22,361 nt of DNA, from positions 1-22,361 of the IMG/VR virus record IMGVR_UViG_3300021197_000117, one strand, 5' to 3'. The notes beneath the pieces are model-generated. The model ran no database searches, was not told where the DNA came from, and saw nothing but the letters and a program-made list of their open reading frames with translations. A program made the position numbers and the translations under genes. This document shows, in pieces, positions 16,295 to 22,262 of this stretch (positions are counted from its first letter, which is position 1; every line of letters begins with the position of its first letter). The DNA comes from a virus.

Positions 16295-16507
16295 TTACTC
16301 GTCAGCTTCCGCATGTTCAATCAGGAAGTCTAGGTAGTGTCGGGCTTTCTTTAAGTCCTCAATACCGTTCTTGTACTTCCATCGTGTGACATACTTGACA
16401 ATGTTACCTTCGCAGAAGTCTAGCTCATTGGCTAGGATAAAGTCAATCGGTTGGATCGTCTGGATGTGGTAGTGGTCACCCCCTACTTGATGCTTCTTAG
16501 CTGTCAT
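16295..16507 (-). CDS. DUF3310 family protein
   Basis: A 70-residue protein with the full DUF3310 pattern: VGGDHYHIQTIQPIDFI, then DFCEGNIVKYVTRWKYKNG and EDLKKARHYLDFLIE. The family is widespread in phages and often annotated as a nucleotide kinase-like or SaV-like protein without clear biochemical proof; I treat its function as unknown. Its presence in a nucleotide-metabolism operon is typical. It is the last gene of the - strand operon, starting at an ATGA overlap with phoH and having an ideal Shine-Dalgarno (AAGGAGG) five bases before the ATG. Confidence 0.9.
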   Translation of the reverse strand: MTAKKHQVGGDHYHIQTIQPIDFILANELDFCEGNIVKYVTRWKYKNGIEDLKKARHYLDFLIEHAEADE

Positions 16508-17214
16508 AGTCCCTCCTTAAGGAACGTCTTGACCCACATGGCTGTGATGTCAGACCTTACAATATCTTCCACACCAAACTCAATGATTGGCACAGGCAAT
16601 TGGTGCTTCTTAGCAAGATGAATAACCTTTGTCAACCCATCAGCTTCCTTTAGGTCTGACTGTTGTACGTCACCATTGAGAACGATGGTTGTACCTTCAC
16701 CTACTCGTGTCAACAACATCTTCAACTCATGTGTGCTGATGTTCTGCGTCTCGTCTACGATTATAAAGGCATTATCGAAGCTACGCCCCCGCATAAGTGC
16801 AAGAGGAGCCATCTCTATATTCCCATTCTTGATCCCTGTCTCTACAGCACCCTTACCCAAGTGCTTCTCCAAGACATCAAGCACAGGCAAAGCCCAAGGC
16901 ATAGTCTTCTCCGTGAGGTCACCCTTGAGAAACCCTAGCTCCTTACCTACGGCAACGTGAGGTCTTGTGATGACGATCTTATCAATTTCTTTCGTCGTGT
17001 AGAGGTCGGAAGCATAAGTCGCCGTGACATATGTTTTGCCAGTGCCAGCAGGGCCAAGGATAAAGACTTGGCGGCTTGTCTTAAGTGCATCTATTAGGTC
17101 TTTCTGTTTGTCAGTACGTGGGACAAGACCAGATGTCTTCTTACTGGCTGCTCCTTTGTATGTAGTCTTACGTCTAGTACGAGATTGTTTCTTTGGTGGT
17201 TCAAGATCACTCAT
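16504..17214 (-). CDS. phoH: PhoH-like P-loop ATPase
   Basis: A 236-residue PhoH-family NTPase. Walker A is GPAGTGKT at residues 54 to 61, followed by the ITRPHVAVGKELGFLKGDL segment typical of PhoH, and Walker B is FIIVDETQN with Asp154 and Glu155. LTRVGEGTTIVLNGDVQQSD supplies the sensor motif. The first 30 residues form a Lys/Arg-rich extension. The family is common in marine phages; it was named for phosphate regulation in E. coli, but its role in phage infection is unresolved, and RNA helicase or RNase-linked functions have been proposed. It overlaps the nuclease gene upstream and DUF3310 downstream, each by ATGA. Confidence 0.93.
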   Translation of the reverse strand: MSDLEPPKKQSRTRRKTTYKGAASKKTSGLVPRTDKQKDLIDALKTSRQVFILGPAGTGKTYVTATYASDLYTTKEIDKIVITRPHVAVGKELGFLKGDLTEKTMPWALPVLDVLEKHLGKGAVETGIKNGNIEMAPLALMRGRSFDNAFIIVDETQNISTHELKMLLTRVGEGTTIVLNGDVQQSDLKEADGLTKVIHLAKKHQLPVPIIEFGVEDIVRSDITAMWVKTFLKEGL

Positions 17215-17663
17215 AGAACGACTAGCTCCGCTTGTGTGAATGGGATGTGGAAGAACTGCTCACCCTTCTGGATGTAACGACCCTTGGCTTCCTTAAGGGA
17301 TTCCTGTGTGAGTAGTGTGTCCTTGATACGCCATGCCTGCTTGAAGTCAGGTCTAAAGACGTAGAAGTTAAGCACACTGAAGATGTCGGTCTTATGTTTG
17401 TCAAGCAAACGCTGCTTACGTTCAGGGATACGTATCTCCGTCCAGTGCGTAGGCCAGTCAGCCTTCCATGCAGTCTTAACCTCAGCCTCATTGAAGTACG
17501 TGAAGCCATCCTTCTGTGTCACAAGGTCTACACCATAGTCCTCCTCGTTTGACACAACAGTATGGCCCTTACCCTCAAGGTATGACACCAAGGCTGTACG
17601 TGCAGGGGTGTCATATGCTTCGTATAGTGCTCGACTGAATTGCTTACGCACTGCTTGTGACAT
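17211..17663 (-). CDS. Putative PD-(D/E)XK nuclease
   Basis: A 150-residue protein from ATG at 17663, which has AAGGAG seven bases upstream. A longer reading from 17717 adds 18 Ser/Thr-rich residues that only shadow the glutaredoxin gene. After an N-terminal helix (ARTALVSYLEGKGHTVV) come Asp46 in YGVDLV and Glu61-Val-Lys63 in YFNEAEVK, the spacing and strand context of a PD-(D/E)XK nuclease core. A following segment has basic and aromatic residues (TAWKADWPTHWTEIRIPERK), plausible for DNA contact. Compared with restriction enzymes it is small and lacks a recognition domain. A role in DNA processing or host DNA breakdown is inferred. It overlaps glutaredoxin by 20 bases and phoH by 4. Confidence 0.65.
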   Translation of the reverse strand: MSQAVRKQFSRALYEAYDTPARTALVSYLEGKGHTVVSNEEDYGVDLVTQKDGFTYFNEAEVKTAWKADWPTHWTEIRIPERKQRLLDKHKTDIFSVLNFYVFRPDFKQAWRIKDTLLTQESLKEAKGRYIQKGEQFFHIPFTQAELVVL

Positions 17664-17883
17664 TGAAGTACTCCTTGAGTTCTGTGTAACCACCGATGAG
17701 CTTTCCATCTGGGTCAATGATCTGTGGGACTGTAGTGTATCCCGCCTGCTTAAGCAAAGTCAACACCCACTTCTTCTCTGGGTCCTGCACGTTGATGACC
17801 CTGAACTGTTTGTCAGCACCCGTGAGCAGAGCCTTGGCTGTGTCACAGAAGTTGCACTGGTTCTTTGTGATGATGGTGTACAT
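17644..17883 (-). CDS. Glutaredoxin / NrdH-type thiol reductant
   Basis: A 79-residue thioredoxin-fold protein. The redox motif Cys-Asn-Phe-Cys is at residues 10 to 13, the cis-proline motif TVPQI at 51 to 55, and the glutathione-site region GGYTELKEYF at 64 to 73. It should donate electrons to the ribonucleotide reductase encoded just upstream in the same operon, reducing the C-terminal cysteine pair of that enzyme. The motif is closer to glutaredoxins (CxxC followed by Asp-Thr-Ala-Lys) than to classical thioredoxin (CGPC). The ribosome site is AAAGGAAA, five bases ahead of the ATG. A tandem repeat lies just upstream of this gene. Confidence 0.9.
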   Translation of the reverse strand: MYTIITKNQCNFCDTAKALLTGADKQFRVINVQDPEKKWVLTLLKQAGYTTVPQIIDPDGKLIGGYTELKEYFNVTSSA

Positions 17884-17891
17884 GGCTTTCC

Positions 17892-17945
17892 TTTATGGTC
17901 TATACGCCACAGCGTAAGTTTATGGCTTTTACGCCATAGAGTAAA
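17892..17945 (-). repeat. 27-bp tandem direct repeat upstream of glutaredoxin
   Basis: Two adjacent copies, 17892-17918 and 17919-17945, match at 21 of 27 positions; read on the - strand the shared parts are CT.TGGCGTA and CCATAAA. One copy contains a perfect small inverted repeat, TACGC-TGTG-GCGTA. In the upstream copy TTTACT and TAAACT are 17 bp apart, each 4 of 6 to the -35 and -10 consensus. The repeat ends at the ribosome site of glutaredoxin. It may be a regulator binding site, a weak promoter, or an RNA element. Confidence 0.6.
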
Positions 17946-17978
17946 CGAACAGTTTAGACACATGCTCAGGTGTTAGGT

Positions 17979-19883
17979 TTACGTCAGGTCAACGATCTCA
18001 CAGCTGTCACCTGAACATGCCAGTGTCTGACTTCCTGCTGTGTTATCCTCAACCTCATACTCTGAAAGCTTGCTCCAGTCAATACCTGATGGCATACATG
18101 ACAGAAGGAACTCGTAGTCACTCTTGCCTACCTCTTGGTATGGCGCTTGCTGGTATGTGTGTTCGTTATACGGTAGGAATGACACACCTGACATTTCGTC
18201 AAAGTGTTTGTATACGAACGCACCAACCTCAAGCCACTCGTTAGACTTCACATTGATAGTGACAGATGGCTTGTGTTCACACCAGCTGCGTTGGTAAGCC
18301 AGCCACATCTCAAGCTGTTCAATAGCTGTCATGTCTGCCGTTGTAACTGCACCAGCTGGAGCCTTCATAGGGAAACTGAACACAACTGTCTGGTCTGGCT
18401 TCATGACACAGGGTTCACTTGGGATACCCTGATCCTTCATGAACTGCGTCAGAGGGTCTTTGATATCTCCCCTGACAGTACGTATGTAATACTCTGAGTG
18501 ACGAGCATGAATACCAGAAGCACTGTCAACAAGCTGGGATACAGTACCACTAGGTTTAACACAAGTGATAGCAGTAGAAGCAGGGATGCCAAGGCGTTCA
18601 GCCCACTCAGCGTTTGTAGCCACTGCGATAGTTTTAAGGTGTTCAAGGGTCTTCTCCAATCCATTGTTCTTGGTTGTCATTAAGGGGTTATCCATGATGC
18701 CTGTAAGGCTGACACCGAGGAGACGTTCTTCTTCTGTGTTCTTCTGCCAAATCTTACGGAGGTATGGGAACTTCGTAAAGCTTGACTGAATAGTACCAAG
18801 GATAGTCGCAAGCTTAACCTTACGCTCCAGTGTGTCAATCGTATCGGTAGCACGTACGACCACCTCAGTAAGGTTACAGAACTGATAGGGGCGAAGGATG
18901 ATCTCTGAGCAGGGGTTAGTACCAAACTCATAGTTGTCATCACGACGACCGTTCTTAGCTGCCTGCTTCTTAGAGGCCTGACGGTTAAAGACACCACGCT
19001 CACCTGAGCCTGACTCAACGAGTGCCATCCACTCACGCATGAAGGACATGCTGTCAGGTTTCTCAGTGTAGCTTACAGAGTTGTTAGCCAAGGCACGTTG
19101 TGGGTCATTCTCCCACCATGAGCCTGACTTAGCGTGACGCATACGGTCATCCGAAAGGTTTGACAGAGAGATCATAGCTGATCGACGTACACCACCAACT
19201 ACTACAACCTCACCAATCTTACACATCACATCGTGACACTCAAGTGAGCTAAGCTTACGACCCTGTGCTTCCTTGAAGGTGCGGATGGTAAAGTTAAAGA
19301 GATCAACCAGTGGTGCTGGGCCTGAGGCACGACCACCGAATGTCTTAAGCTTAGCACCAGCTGGACGTACACGGCTTACGTCCCACTTGGGAACCTCGCC
19401 ACTGTAGAGCAGTGCGATAACCTGACGCAGTGCCTTAGCCCAACCCTCTTTGCTGTCCTTTACAACAACAGTTGTCTCACTCTCGAAAAGCTCAGGAACT
19501 TCTGGAAGCTTTGACACAAACTGACGTTCGACTGAGAAGCCTACACCTGTGCCACACAGAAGGATGAACATAGCCTCATCGAATGACTTGGGGTCATCCA
19601 CTGGGAGATACGAGCAGTTGTAGCCAGCTGTGTTGTCACGTTCCAATGCTGGACCAGCTGTCATCAAGGCCCGCATAGATGGCATGACCTCAAGGTTCAG
19701 GATAGCATCACGGATAGACTGTGTGTAGCTGTCGTCACCTGCCTTAGGCTTCAGGATGTTGTCAACGTAACGGTCAACAGTCTCACCCCATGTCTCACGA
19801 CGACCCTCACCGTCAAGCCAACGGGCATAACGTGATGTGGCAATGAATGTTTGGTAGTCAGTTGGGAGGTAGTTGTTATTCAT
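17979..19883 (-). CDS. nrdJ: Adenosylcobalamin-dependent (class II) ribonucleotide reductase
   Basis: A 634-residue monomeric class II reductase that makes deoxynucleotides from ribonucleoside triphosphates using coenzyme B12. Key residues are present: Cys90 in AGYNCSYLPVD, the radical Cys325 within NPCSE together with Asn323 and Glu327, its partner-disulfide Cys336 in YQFCNL exactly 11 residues on (as Cys408/Cys419 in the Lactobacillus enzyme), and the C-terminal pair Cys623/Cys628 in ACSGDSC. LLCGTGVGFSVE and VVGGVRRSAMISL are also family motifs. It is about 100 residues shorter than the Lactobacillus enzyme (739). It contains no radical-subunit partner nearby, as expected for class II. The phage has no visible cobalamin genes here, so it would rely on host B12. 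The start is an ATGA overlap with the DUF1127 gene. Confidence 0.95.
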   Translation of the reverse strand: MNNNYLPTDYQTFIATSRYARWLDGEGRRETWGETVDRYVDNILKPKAGDDSYTQSIRDAILNLEVMPSMRALMTAGPALERDNTAGYNCSYLPVDDPKSFDEAMFILLCGTGVGFSVERQFVSKLPEVPELFESETTVVVKDSKEGWAKALRQVIALLYSGEVPKWDVSRVRPAGAKLKTFGGRASGPAPLVDLFNFTIRTFKEAQGRKLSSLECHDVMCKIGEVVVVGGVRRSAMISLSNLSDDRMRHAKSGSWWENDPQRALANNSVSYTEKPDSMSFMREWMALVESGSGERGVFNRQASKKQAAKNGRRDDNYEFGTNPCSEIILRPYQFCNLTEVVVRATDTIDTLERKVKLATILGTIQSSFTKFPYLRKIWQKNTEEERLLGVSLTGIMDNPLMTTKNNGLEKTLEHLKTIAVATNAEWAERLGIPASTAITCVKPSGTVSQLVDSASGIHARHSEYYIRTVRGDIKDPLTQFMKDQGIPSEPCVMKPDQTVVFSFPMKAPAGAVTTADMTAIEQLEMWLAYQRSWCEHKPSVTINVKSNEWLEVGAFVYKHFDEMSGVSFLPYNEHTYQQAPYQEVGKSDYEFLLSCMPSGIDWSKLSEYEVEDNTAGSQTLACSGDSCEIVDLT

Positions 19884-20062
19884 TTTGTTTCTCTTCCGCT
19901 TGCGTCTTTATCTTCTTTTAGCCAAACTAGCCGATCAATATCACCACGTGTTATGCCGATATCTCTAAGCTCTTTGTCTGACAACCTGTTCAGGTGCTTA
20001 ATGGCTTCACGGTGCTCTCGCCATGTAGCTAGGTAGTTAACGTATCTCCAGAACCATGTCAT
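19880..20062 (-). CDS. DUF1127 small protein
   Basis: A 60-residue protein with the DUF1127 (YjiS-like) core: a helix YLATWREHREAIKHL, then LSDKELRDIGITRGDID at residues 27 to 43, the family's diagnostic string. These small proteins are abundant in alphaproteobacteria; from literature, a Rhodobacter member (CcaF1) binds RNA and affects RNA turnover, and Agrobacterium members influence growth and phosphate responses. In a phage it is unusual. It begins and ends in ATGA overlaps with MazG and the reductase, so it is a stable operon member and not a stray insertion. The composition is slightly basic in the core and acidic near the C-terminus. Confidence 0.88.
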   Translation of the reverse strand: MTWFWRYVNYLATWREHREAIKHLNRLSDKELRDIGITRGDIDRLVWLKEDKDASGRETK

Positions 20063-20445
20063 CGGTTATCTCCGCTCCCACTTAATGTTCCACGGGATTG
20101 TCGTCCGTCTAGTTTGTCAATGTTCATCTTCATAACCATCTTCAAGTTACCCCCGTATAGGTTGGCTAGGGCTGTGGTGTAGAAGAGTACGTCACCAAGT
20201 TCCTTGAGGATATCTTGATCACTAAAGCGTGTGTCATCTCGAATGAGCTTCTTGATCTTCTCAGCTACTTCACCTGCCTCACCTACGAGACCCAAGATAT
20301 TCTCAACGACACGATCAGCACCCTCAGTCATGATCTTGTCTTCAACCCAACTAGAGTAAGTGACATAGGGGTCGAAGTCTCTCTGCTCTAACTCGTAGGC
20401 TGCATCGTAGTAACCCATCTCATCTAGTGTTCCTCCTGTAATCAT
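20059..20445 (-). CDS. mazG: MazG-like nucleotide pyrophosphohydrolase
   Basis: A 128-residue all-helical NTP pyrophosphatase. The metal-binding pattern is present: Glu56 and Glu59 in EAGEVAEKIKK, and Glu82 and Asp85 in ELGDVLFYTTALA, matching ExxE...ExxD of the MazG superfamily. Phage MazG proteins have been linked to hydrolysis of (d)NTPs such as dGTP and, earlier, to ppGpp control. It starts on ATGA with the upstream 61-aa gene; an in-frame ATG at codon 10 lies 13 bases after a strong AGGAGG and would give a 119-residue form with the motifs intact. It couples by ATGA to the DUF1127 gene. Confidence 0.9.
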   Translation of the reverse strand: MITGGTLDEMGYYDAAYELEQRDFDPYVTYSSWVEDKIMTEGADRVVENILGLVGEAGEVAEKIKKLIRDDTRFSDQDILKELGDVLFYTTALANLYGGNLKMVMKMNIDKLDGRQSRGTLSGSGDNR

Positions 20446-20627
20446 TCGTCACGTTCCTTCCAGTATTCCATTTCTGCGTCAGTGTTAAAGATATCCTCTA
20501 AGTCGATTAAGCCTTCGTCAACCAGAAAGCGTATGACAAACTCCTCAGCGATATCGTTCTGTGCAAGCAACTCCATAAGACCATAGTTGTCAGTGAGTGC
20601 TTGTATCTTGCTCTCTAGGTCAAACAC
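20442..20627 (-). CDS. Small acidic protein, 61 aa, GTG start
   Basis: The conserved-looking part of a longer open frame: a GTG at 20627 overlaps the endonuclease stop by 8 bases, with AAGGAG about ten bases upstream. The product (VFDLESKIQALTDNYGLMEL and onward) is acidic and helical, ending YWKERDE. The frame continues upstream to 20930, but that part only mirrors the endonuclease gene in another frame and has a Ser/Arg/Thr-rich shadow composition, so it is not included. No family recognised. Acidity and size would suit an inhibitor or DNA-mimic-like role, but there is no direct evidence. Confidence 0.65.
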   Translation of the reverse strand: MFDLESKIQALTDNYGLMELLAQNDIAEEFVIRFLVDEGLIDLEDIFNTDAEMEYWKERDE

Positions 20628-20994
20628 GTTTCTTCTTCTCCTTGATCCACTCCATAGGTATCTTCTCCTTTGCGTAGAGGAACCCATGCTTCTCACACCA
20701 GTCTGCGTAGGTTGACTTGGCCCCCTTAGATAGCTTTGCGTATGGGTTGCTAAACACAAAGCGTATGTCGTACTCAGGGTGTTGCTCTTTGACACACAGA
20801 TGTTTAAACCTATCCGCTGCTGTGAACCTACCCTTGGTTTCAATGATGATACCATTCTCAAGCTTGAAGTCAGGGGTGTACTTCTTAACTCGTTTGTCAA
20901 CCCAAGGTATCTTGAGCTTCTCGTACTCAAACTTTACCTTAAGCTTACGTAAGAAGGCTACCGTTCGAGCCTCCAAGCCTGATCTTGTTCTCAT
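20620..20994 (-). CDS. Endonuclease I, Holliday-junction resolvase (T7 gp3-like)
   Basis: A 124-residue homologue of T7 endonuclease I, which resolves branched DNA before packaging and takes part in host DNA breakdown. The active-site residues align with T7: Glu8 (Glu20), Glu23 (Glu35) in KFEYE, Asp42 (Asp55) in YTPDF, Glu52 (Glu65) and Lys54 (Lys67) in IIETKG. Downstream, KEQHPEYDIRFVFSN, YADWCEKHGFLYAKE and IPMEWIKE also follow the T7 protein closely. ATG at 20994 is chosen because it makes an ATGA overlap with the exonuclease gene; an in-frame GTG at 21009 is an alternative. The extra C-terminal basic tail of T7 is shortened here. Confidence 0.93.
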   Translation of the reverse strand: MRTRSGLEARTVAFLRKLKVKFEYEKLKIPWVDKRVKKYTPDFKLENGIIIETKGRFTAADRFKHLCVKEQHPEYDIRFVFSNPYAKLSKGAKSTYADWCEKHGFLYAKEKIPMEWIKEKKKRV

Positions 20995-21683
20995 TCTGGT
21001 GGTTCCCACATCTGCCCTATGCTACGACGAAGCCACAGAAGTCTTGCGTTTTCCATGAGCCATTCGAGGTCGTGATCATACGCTATCAAGCAGGAATTGT
21101 AAAGCTCTTTCTCTGTGTGACAGTCTCGAAGAATAGCTTCAGCCTTCTTAGGGCCAATACCCTTAAGGCCCTTGATGTTATCAGCTGTGTCACCTGTAAG
21201 CAGCTGTGTATAAAAGAACTTCAATCCTTCGAAGTCAGATACAGTCTTGTGCTTCTTAGTCATGGGGTTGTAGTGGTTACAGGGAAGCTGGAGCATGTCC
21301 TTGTCAATGGTGATAACGATTGAACTTGGGCCTCGTTCGGTTGACCAGATACCTAAGAGATCGTCAGCTTCCTCACCCTCTGACACAACGGCTCCCCAGT
21401 TGTCAATCATGTGCTGCCTTACCTCACCTAGATGCTCAGGCTTCTCAGCATCCTTTCGGTTACCCTTGTATGGGTAGGTGACAGCTACGTCATAACGGAA
21501 GTTAGTCTTACCTGTAAGGGCTACCTGTATGTCCTCCTCATCCCAAGCCCAAGCTACTGCACTAAGAGCCTCCTCAATCACCTCGTCAACCTTGTCGATA
21601 GCTGCTTCTAGGTCTTCACCCTGCTTGGAGAAGGCTGCTCTGTAAGCGAATGGATCACCATCTACGAATATGTATTTAGACAT
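20991..21683 (-). CDS. 5'-3' exonuclease (FEN / Pol I 5'-nuclease fold)
   Basis: A 230-residue 5' nuclease of the T7 gp6 / T5 FEN type. Metal-binding acids appear in order: Asp8 and Asp10 in FVDGDPFAYR; Glu104, Glu105, Asp107 and Asp108 in EGEEADDLLG; Asp127 and Asp129 in ITIDKDMLQL; and Asp165 and Asp168 in LLTGDTADNIKGLKGIGPKKAE, the last containing the helix-hairpin-helix DNA-binding motif. It degrades duplex DNA from 5' ends, removes primers and, with endonuclease I, feeds host DNA into nucleotide recycling. ATG at 21683 is preferred over 21695, as the protein-like sequence begins with MSKYIFVDGD. It overlaps the helix-turn-helix gene by 8 bases. Confidence 0.92.
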   Translation of the reverse strand: MSKYIFVDGDPFAYRAAFSKQGEDLEAAIDKVDEVIEEALSAVAWAWDEEDIQVALTGKTNFRYDVAVTYPYKGNRKDAEKPEHLGEVRQHMIDNWGAVVSEGEEADDLLGIWSTERGPSSIVITIDKDMLQLPCNHYNPMTKKHKTVSDFEGLKFFYTQLLTGDTADNIKGLKGIGPKKAEAILRDCHTEKELYNSCLIAYDHDLEWLMENARLLWLRRSIGQMWEPPE

Positions 21684-21876
21684 TGAACAGGTCATCCTTC
21701 CTTACTGCCTTCTTGTATCTCGTTTGGAAGTAGTCGTCACCTAGAACCTCACGAGATATCTTGGAGATTTCAGACGCATGGATACCTGACAAGTCTGCAA
21801 TAGTCCGCAGTGTTATGTTCTCGTCGAGGTAAGCCTTAGCGATTGCGAGACGTTGCTCAAGTGTAATTCTATTCAT
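21676..21876 (-). CDS. Small helix-turn-helix protein, 66 aa
   Basis: A 66-residue helical protein. EQRLAIAKAYLDENITLRTI followed by ADLSGIHASEISKISREVLG forms a clear helix-turn-helix, with the turn at SGIH and a Ser/Glu-rich recognition helix, similar to small sigma-like or transposase-type HTH modules. The basic C-terminal tail (RYKKAVRKDD) may add DNA contacts. It could be an early regulator of phage or host transcription, or a DNA-binding partner of the exonuclease it overlaps. It couples by ATGA to the upstream gene. Target and role are unknown. Confidence 0.75.
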   Translation of the reverse strand: MNRITLEQRLAIAKAYLDENITLRTIADLSGIHASEISKISREVLGDDYFQTRYKKAVRKDDLFNV

Positions 21877-22106
21877 TGTGTTTCCTCTCTCTGGTATAAA
21901 CCCTCAGGTAAGTCCATTGCTGTAATCATGTCACGAAACATGTCGTATGTAAGAAAGATACCAAGGTAACCCTGCTGGTCTTCATCCCACTGAGCAAGGG
22001 CTACTTTGTTTACGTCATGCAGAATGACTAATACATCCTCGTTTTCTGCCGTGGTGTCAAGCAGTGTTATGATAGTACCTTCTGCTTCGTGCTCAATGGT
22101 AAACAT
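21873..22106 (-). CDS. Hypothetical acidic protein, 77 aa
   Basis: A 77-residue acidic protein beginning MFTIEHEAEGTIITLLD, with a beta-rich N-terminal half (ITLLD; DVLVILHD) and a helical C-terminal half (YDMFRDMITAMDLPEGLY). This looks like a small alpha/beta fold and the codons match the neighbours. It starts four bases after the stop of an 18-aa micro-ORF and ends in ATGA with the HTH gene. I do not recognise a family. Early acidic phage proteins sometimes inhibit host enzymes, but nothing here shows that. Confidence 0.7.
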   Translation of the reverse strand: MFTIEHEAEGTIITLLDTTAENEDVLVILHDVNKVALAQWDEDQQGYLGIFLTYDMFRDMITAMDLPEGLYQREETQ

Positions 22107-22110
22107 TTGT

Positions 22111-22167
22111 TTAGTCCTCTCTCTTGTCGAGGTACTGGGCGATTGCTTGTGCGTTTCCGTCAGTCAT
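22111..22167 (-). CDS. Micro-ORF, 18 aa
   Basis: ATG at 22167 starts an 18-codon frame, MTDGNAQAIAQYLDKRED, with GAGGAAA a few bases upstream. Its ATG overlaps the stop of the preceding frame (TAATG) and its stop lies four bases before the next gene's ATG. Tight spacing on both sides and an amphipathic helix (AQAIAQYLDKRE) favour a real translated peptide or a translational bridge in the operon. It is too short for standard calling and I recognise no family. Confidence 0.5.
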   Translation of the reverse strand: MTDGNAQAIAQYLDKRED

Positions 22168-22262
22168 TACGTTTCCTCCACGAATATCTCAGGGTTGCTA
22201 CCATCCTCGTTACGTTCAATGCGGTAGACGCAGAGGCGGTTTTCTGTAGCCCCACGGTTCAC
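22167..22262 (-). CDS. Small ORF near the right edge, start uncertain
   Basis: The 3' end is clear: a frame ending IERNEDGSNPEIFVEET stops at a TAA overlapping the micro-ORF's ATG. The only standard start in frame is GTG at 22262, giving 31 residues and forming a GTGA overlap with a 32-aa ATG frame (22259-22357). However, the same frame remains open and protein-like upstream to 22337 (TTWHNDYEGWVGASNKVNRG) without any ATG, GTG or TTG after the TAG at 22338-22340. The true start may be a rare codon, or a frameshift or sequence error may be present. Upstream, a frame ending WHDDGGK at that TAG may be the tail of another gene, too short to call. Confidence 0.45.
   Translation of the reverse strand: MNRGATENRLCVYRIERNEDGSNPEIFVEET

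Noticed and set aside
17664-17717. Upstream start of the PD-(D/E)XK gene adding 18 residues
   Set aside because: The extra residues are low-complexity and overlie glutaredoxin; the ATG at 17663 has a well-placed AAGGAG.
17760-17963. 67-aa - strand frame that runs through the 27-bp repeat and reads it as a 9-residue peptide repeat
   Set aside because: Most of it overlaps the glutaredoxin gene out of frame, and the Cys/Arg/Ser-rich composition is typical of a shadow. The repeat period being a multiple of three is noted but not enough.
17946-17978. Cobalamin riboswitch or terminator near the B12-dependent reductase
   Set aside because: The reductase start is fused to the upstream gene by ATGA, leaving no leader, and the downstream gap shows only a 4-bp ACAC/GTGT stem without a T-run.
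20388-20423. 11-codon frame following a strong AGGAGG inside mazG
   Set aside because: Out of frame, very short and inside a well-supported gene; the AGGAGG may serve the in-frame ATG at mazG codon 10 or be incidental.
20628-20930. N-terminal extension of the 61-aa acidic gene, giving a 162-aa protein on the - strand
   Set aside because: It lies wholly over the endonuclease I gene in another frame and has Ser/Thr/Arg-rich shadow composition; a GTG with a ribosome site at 20627 explains the real gene.
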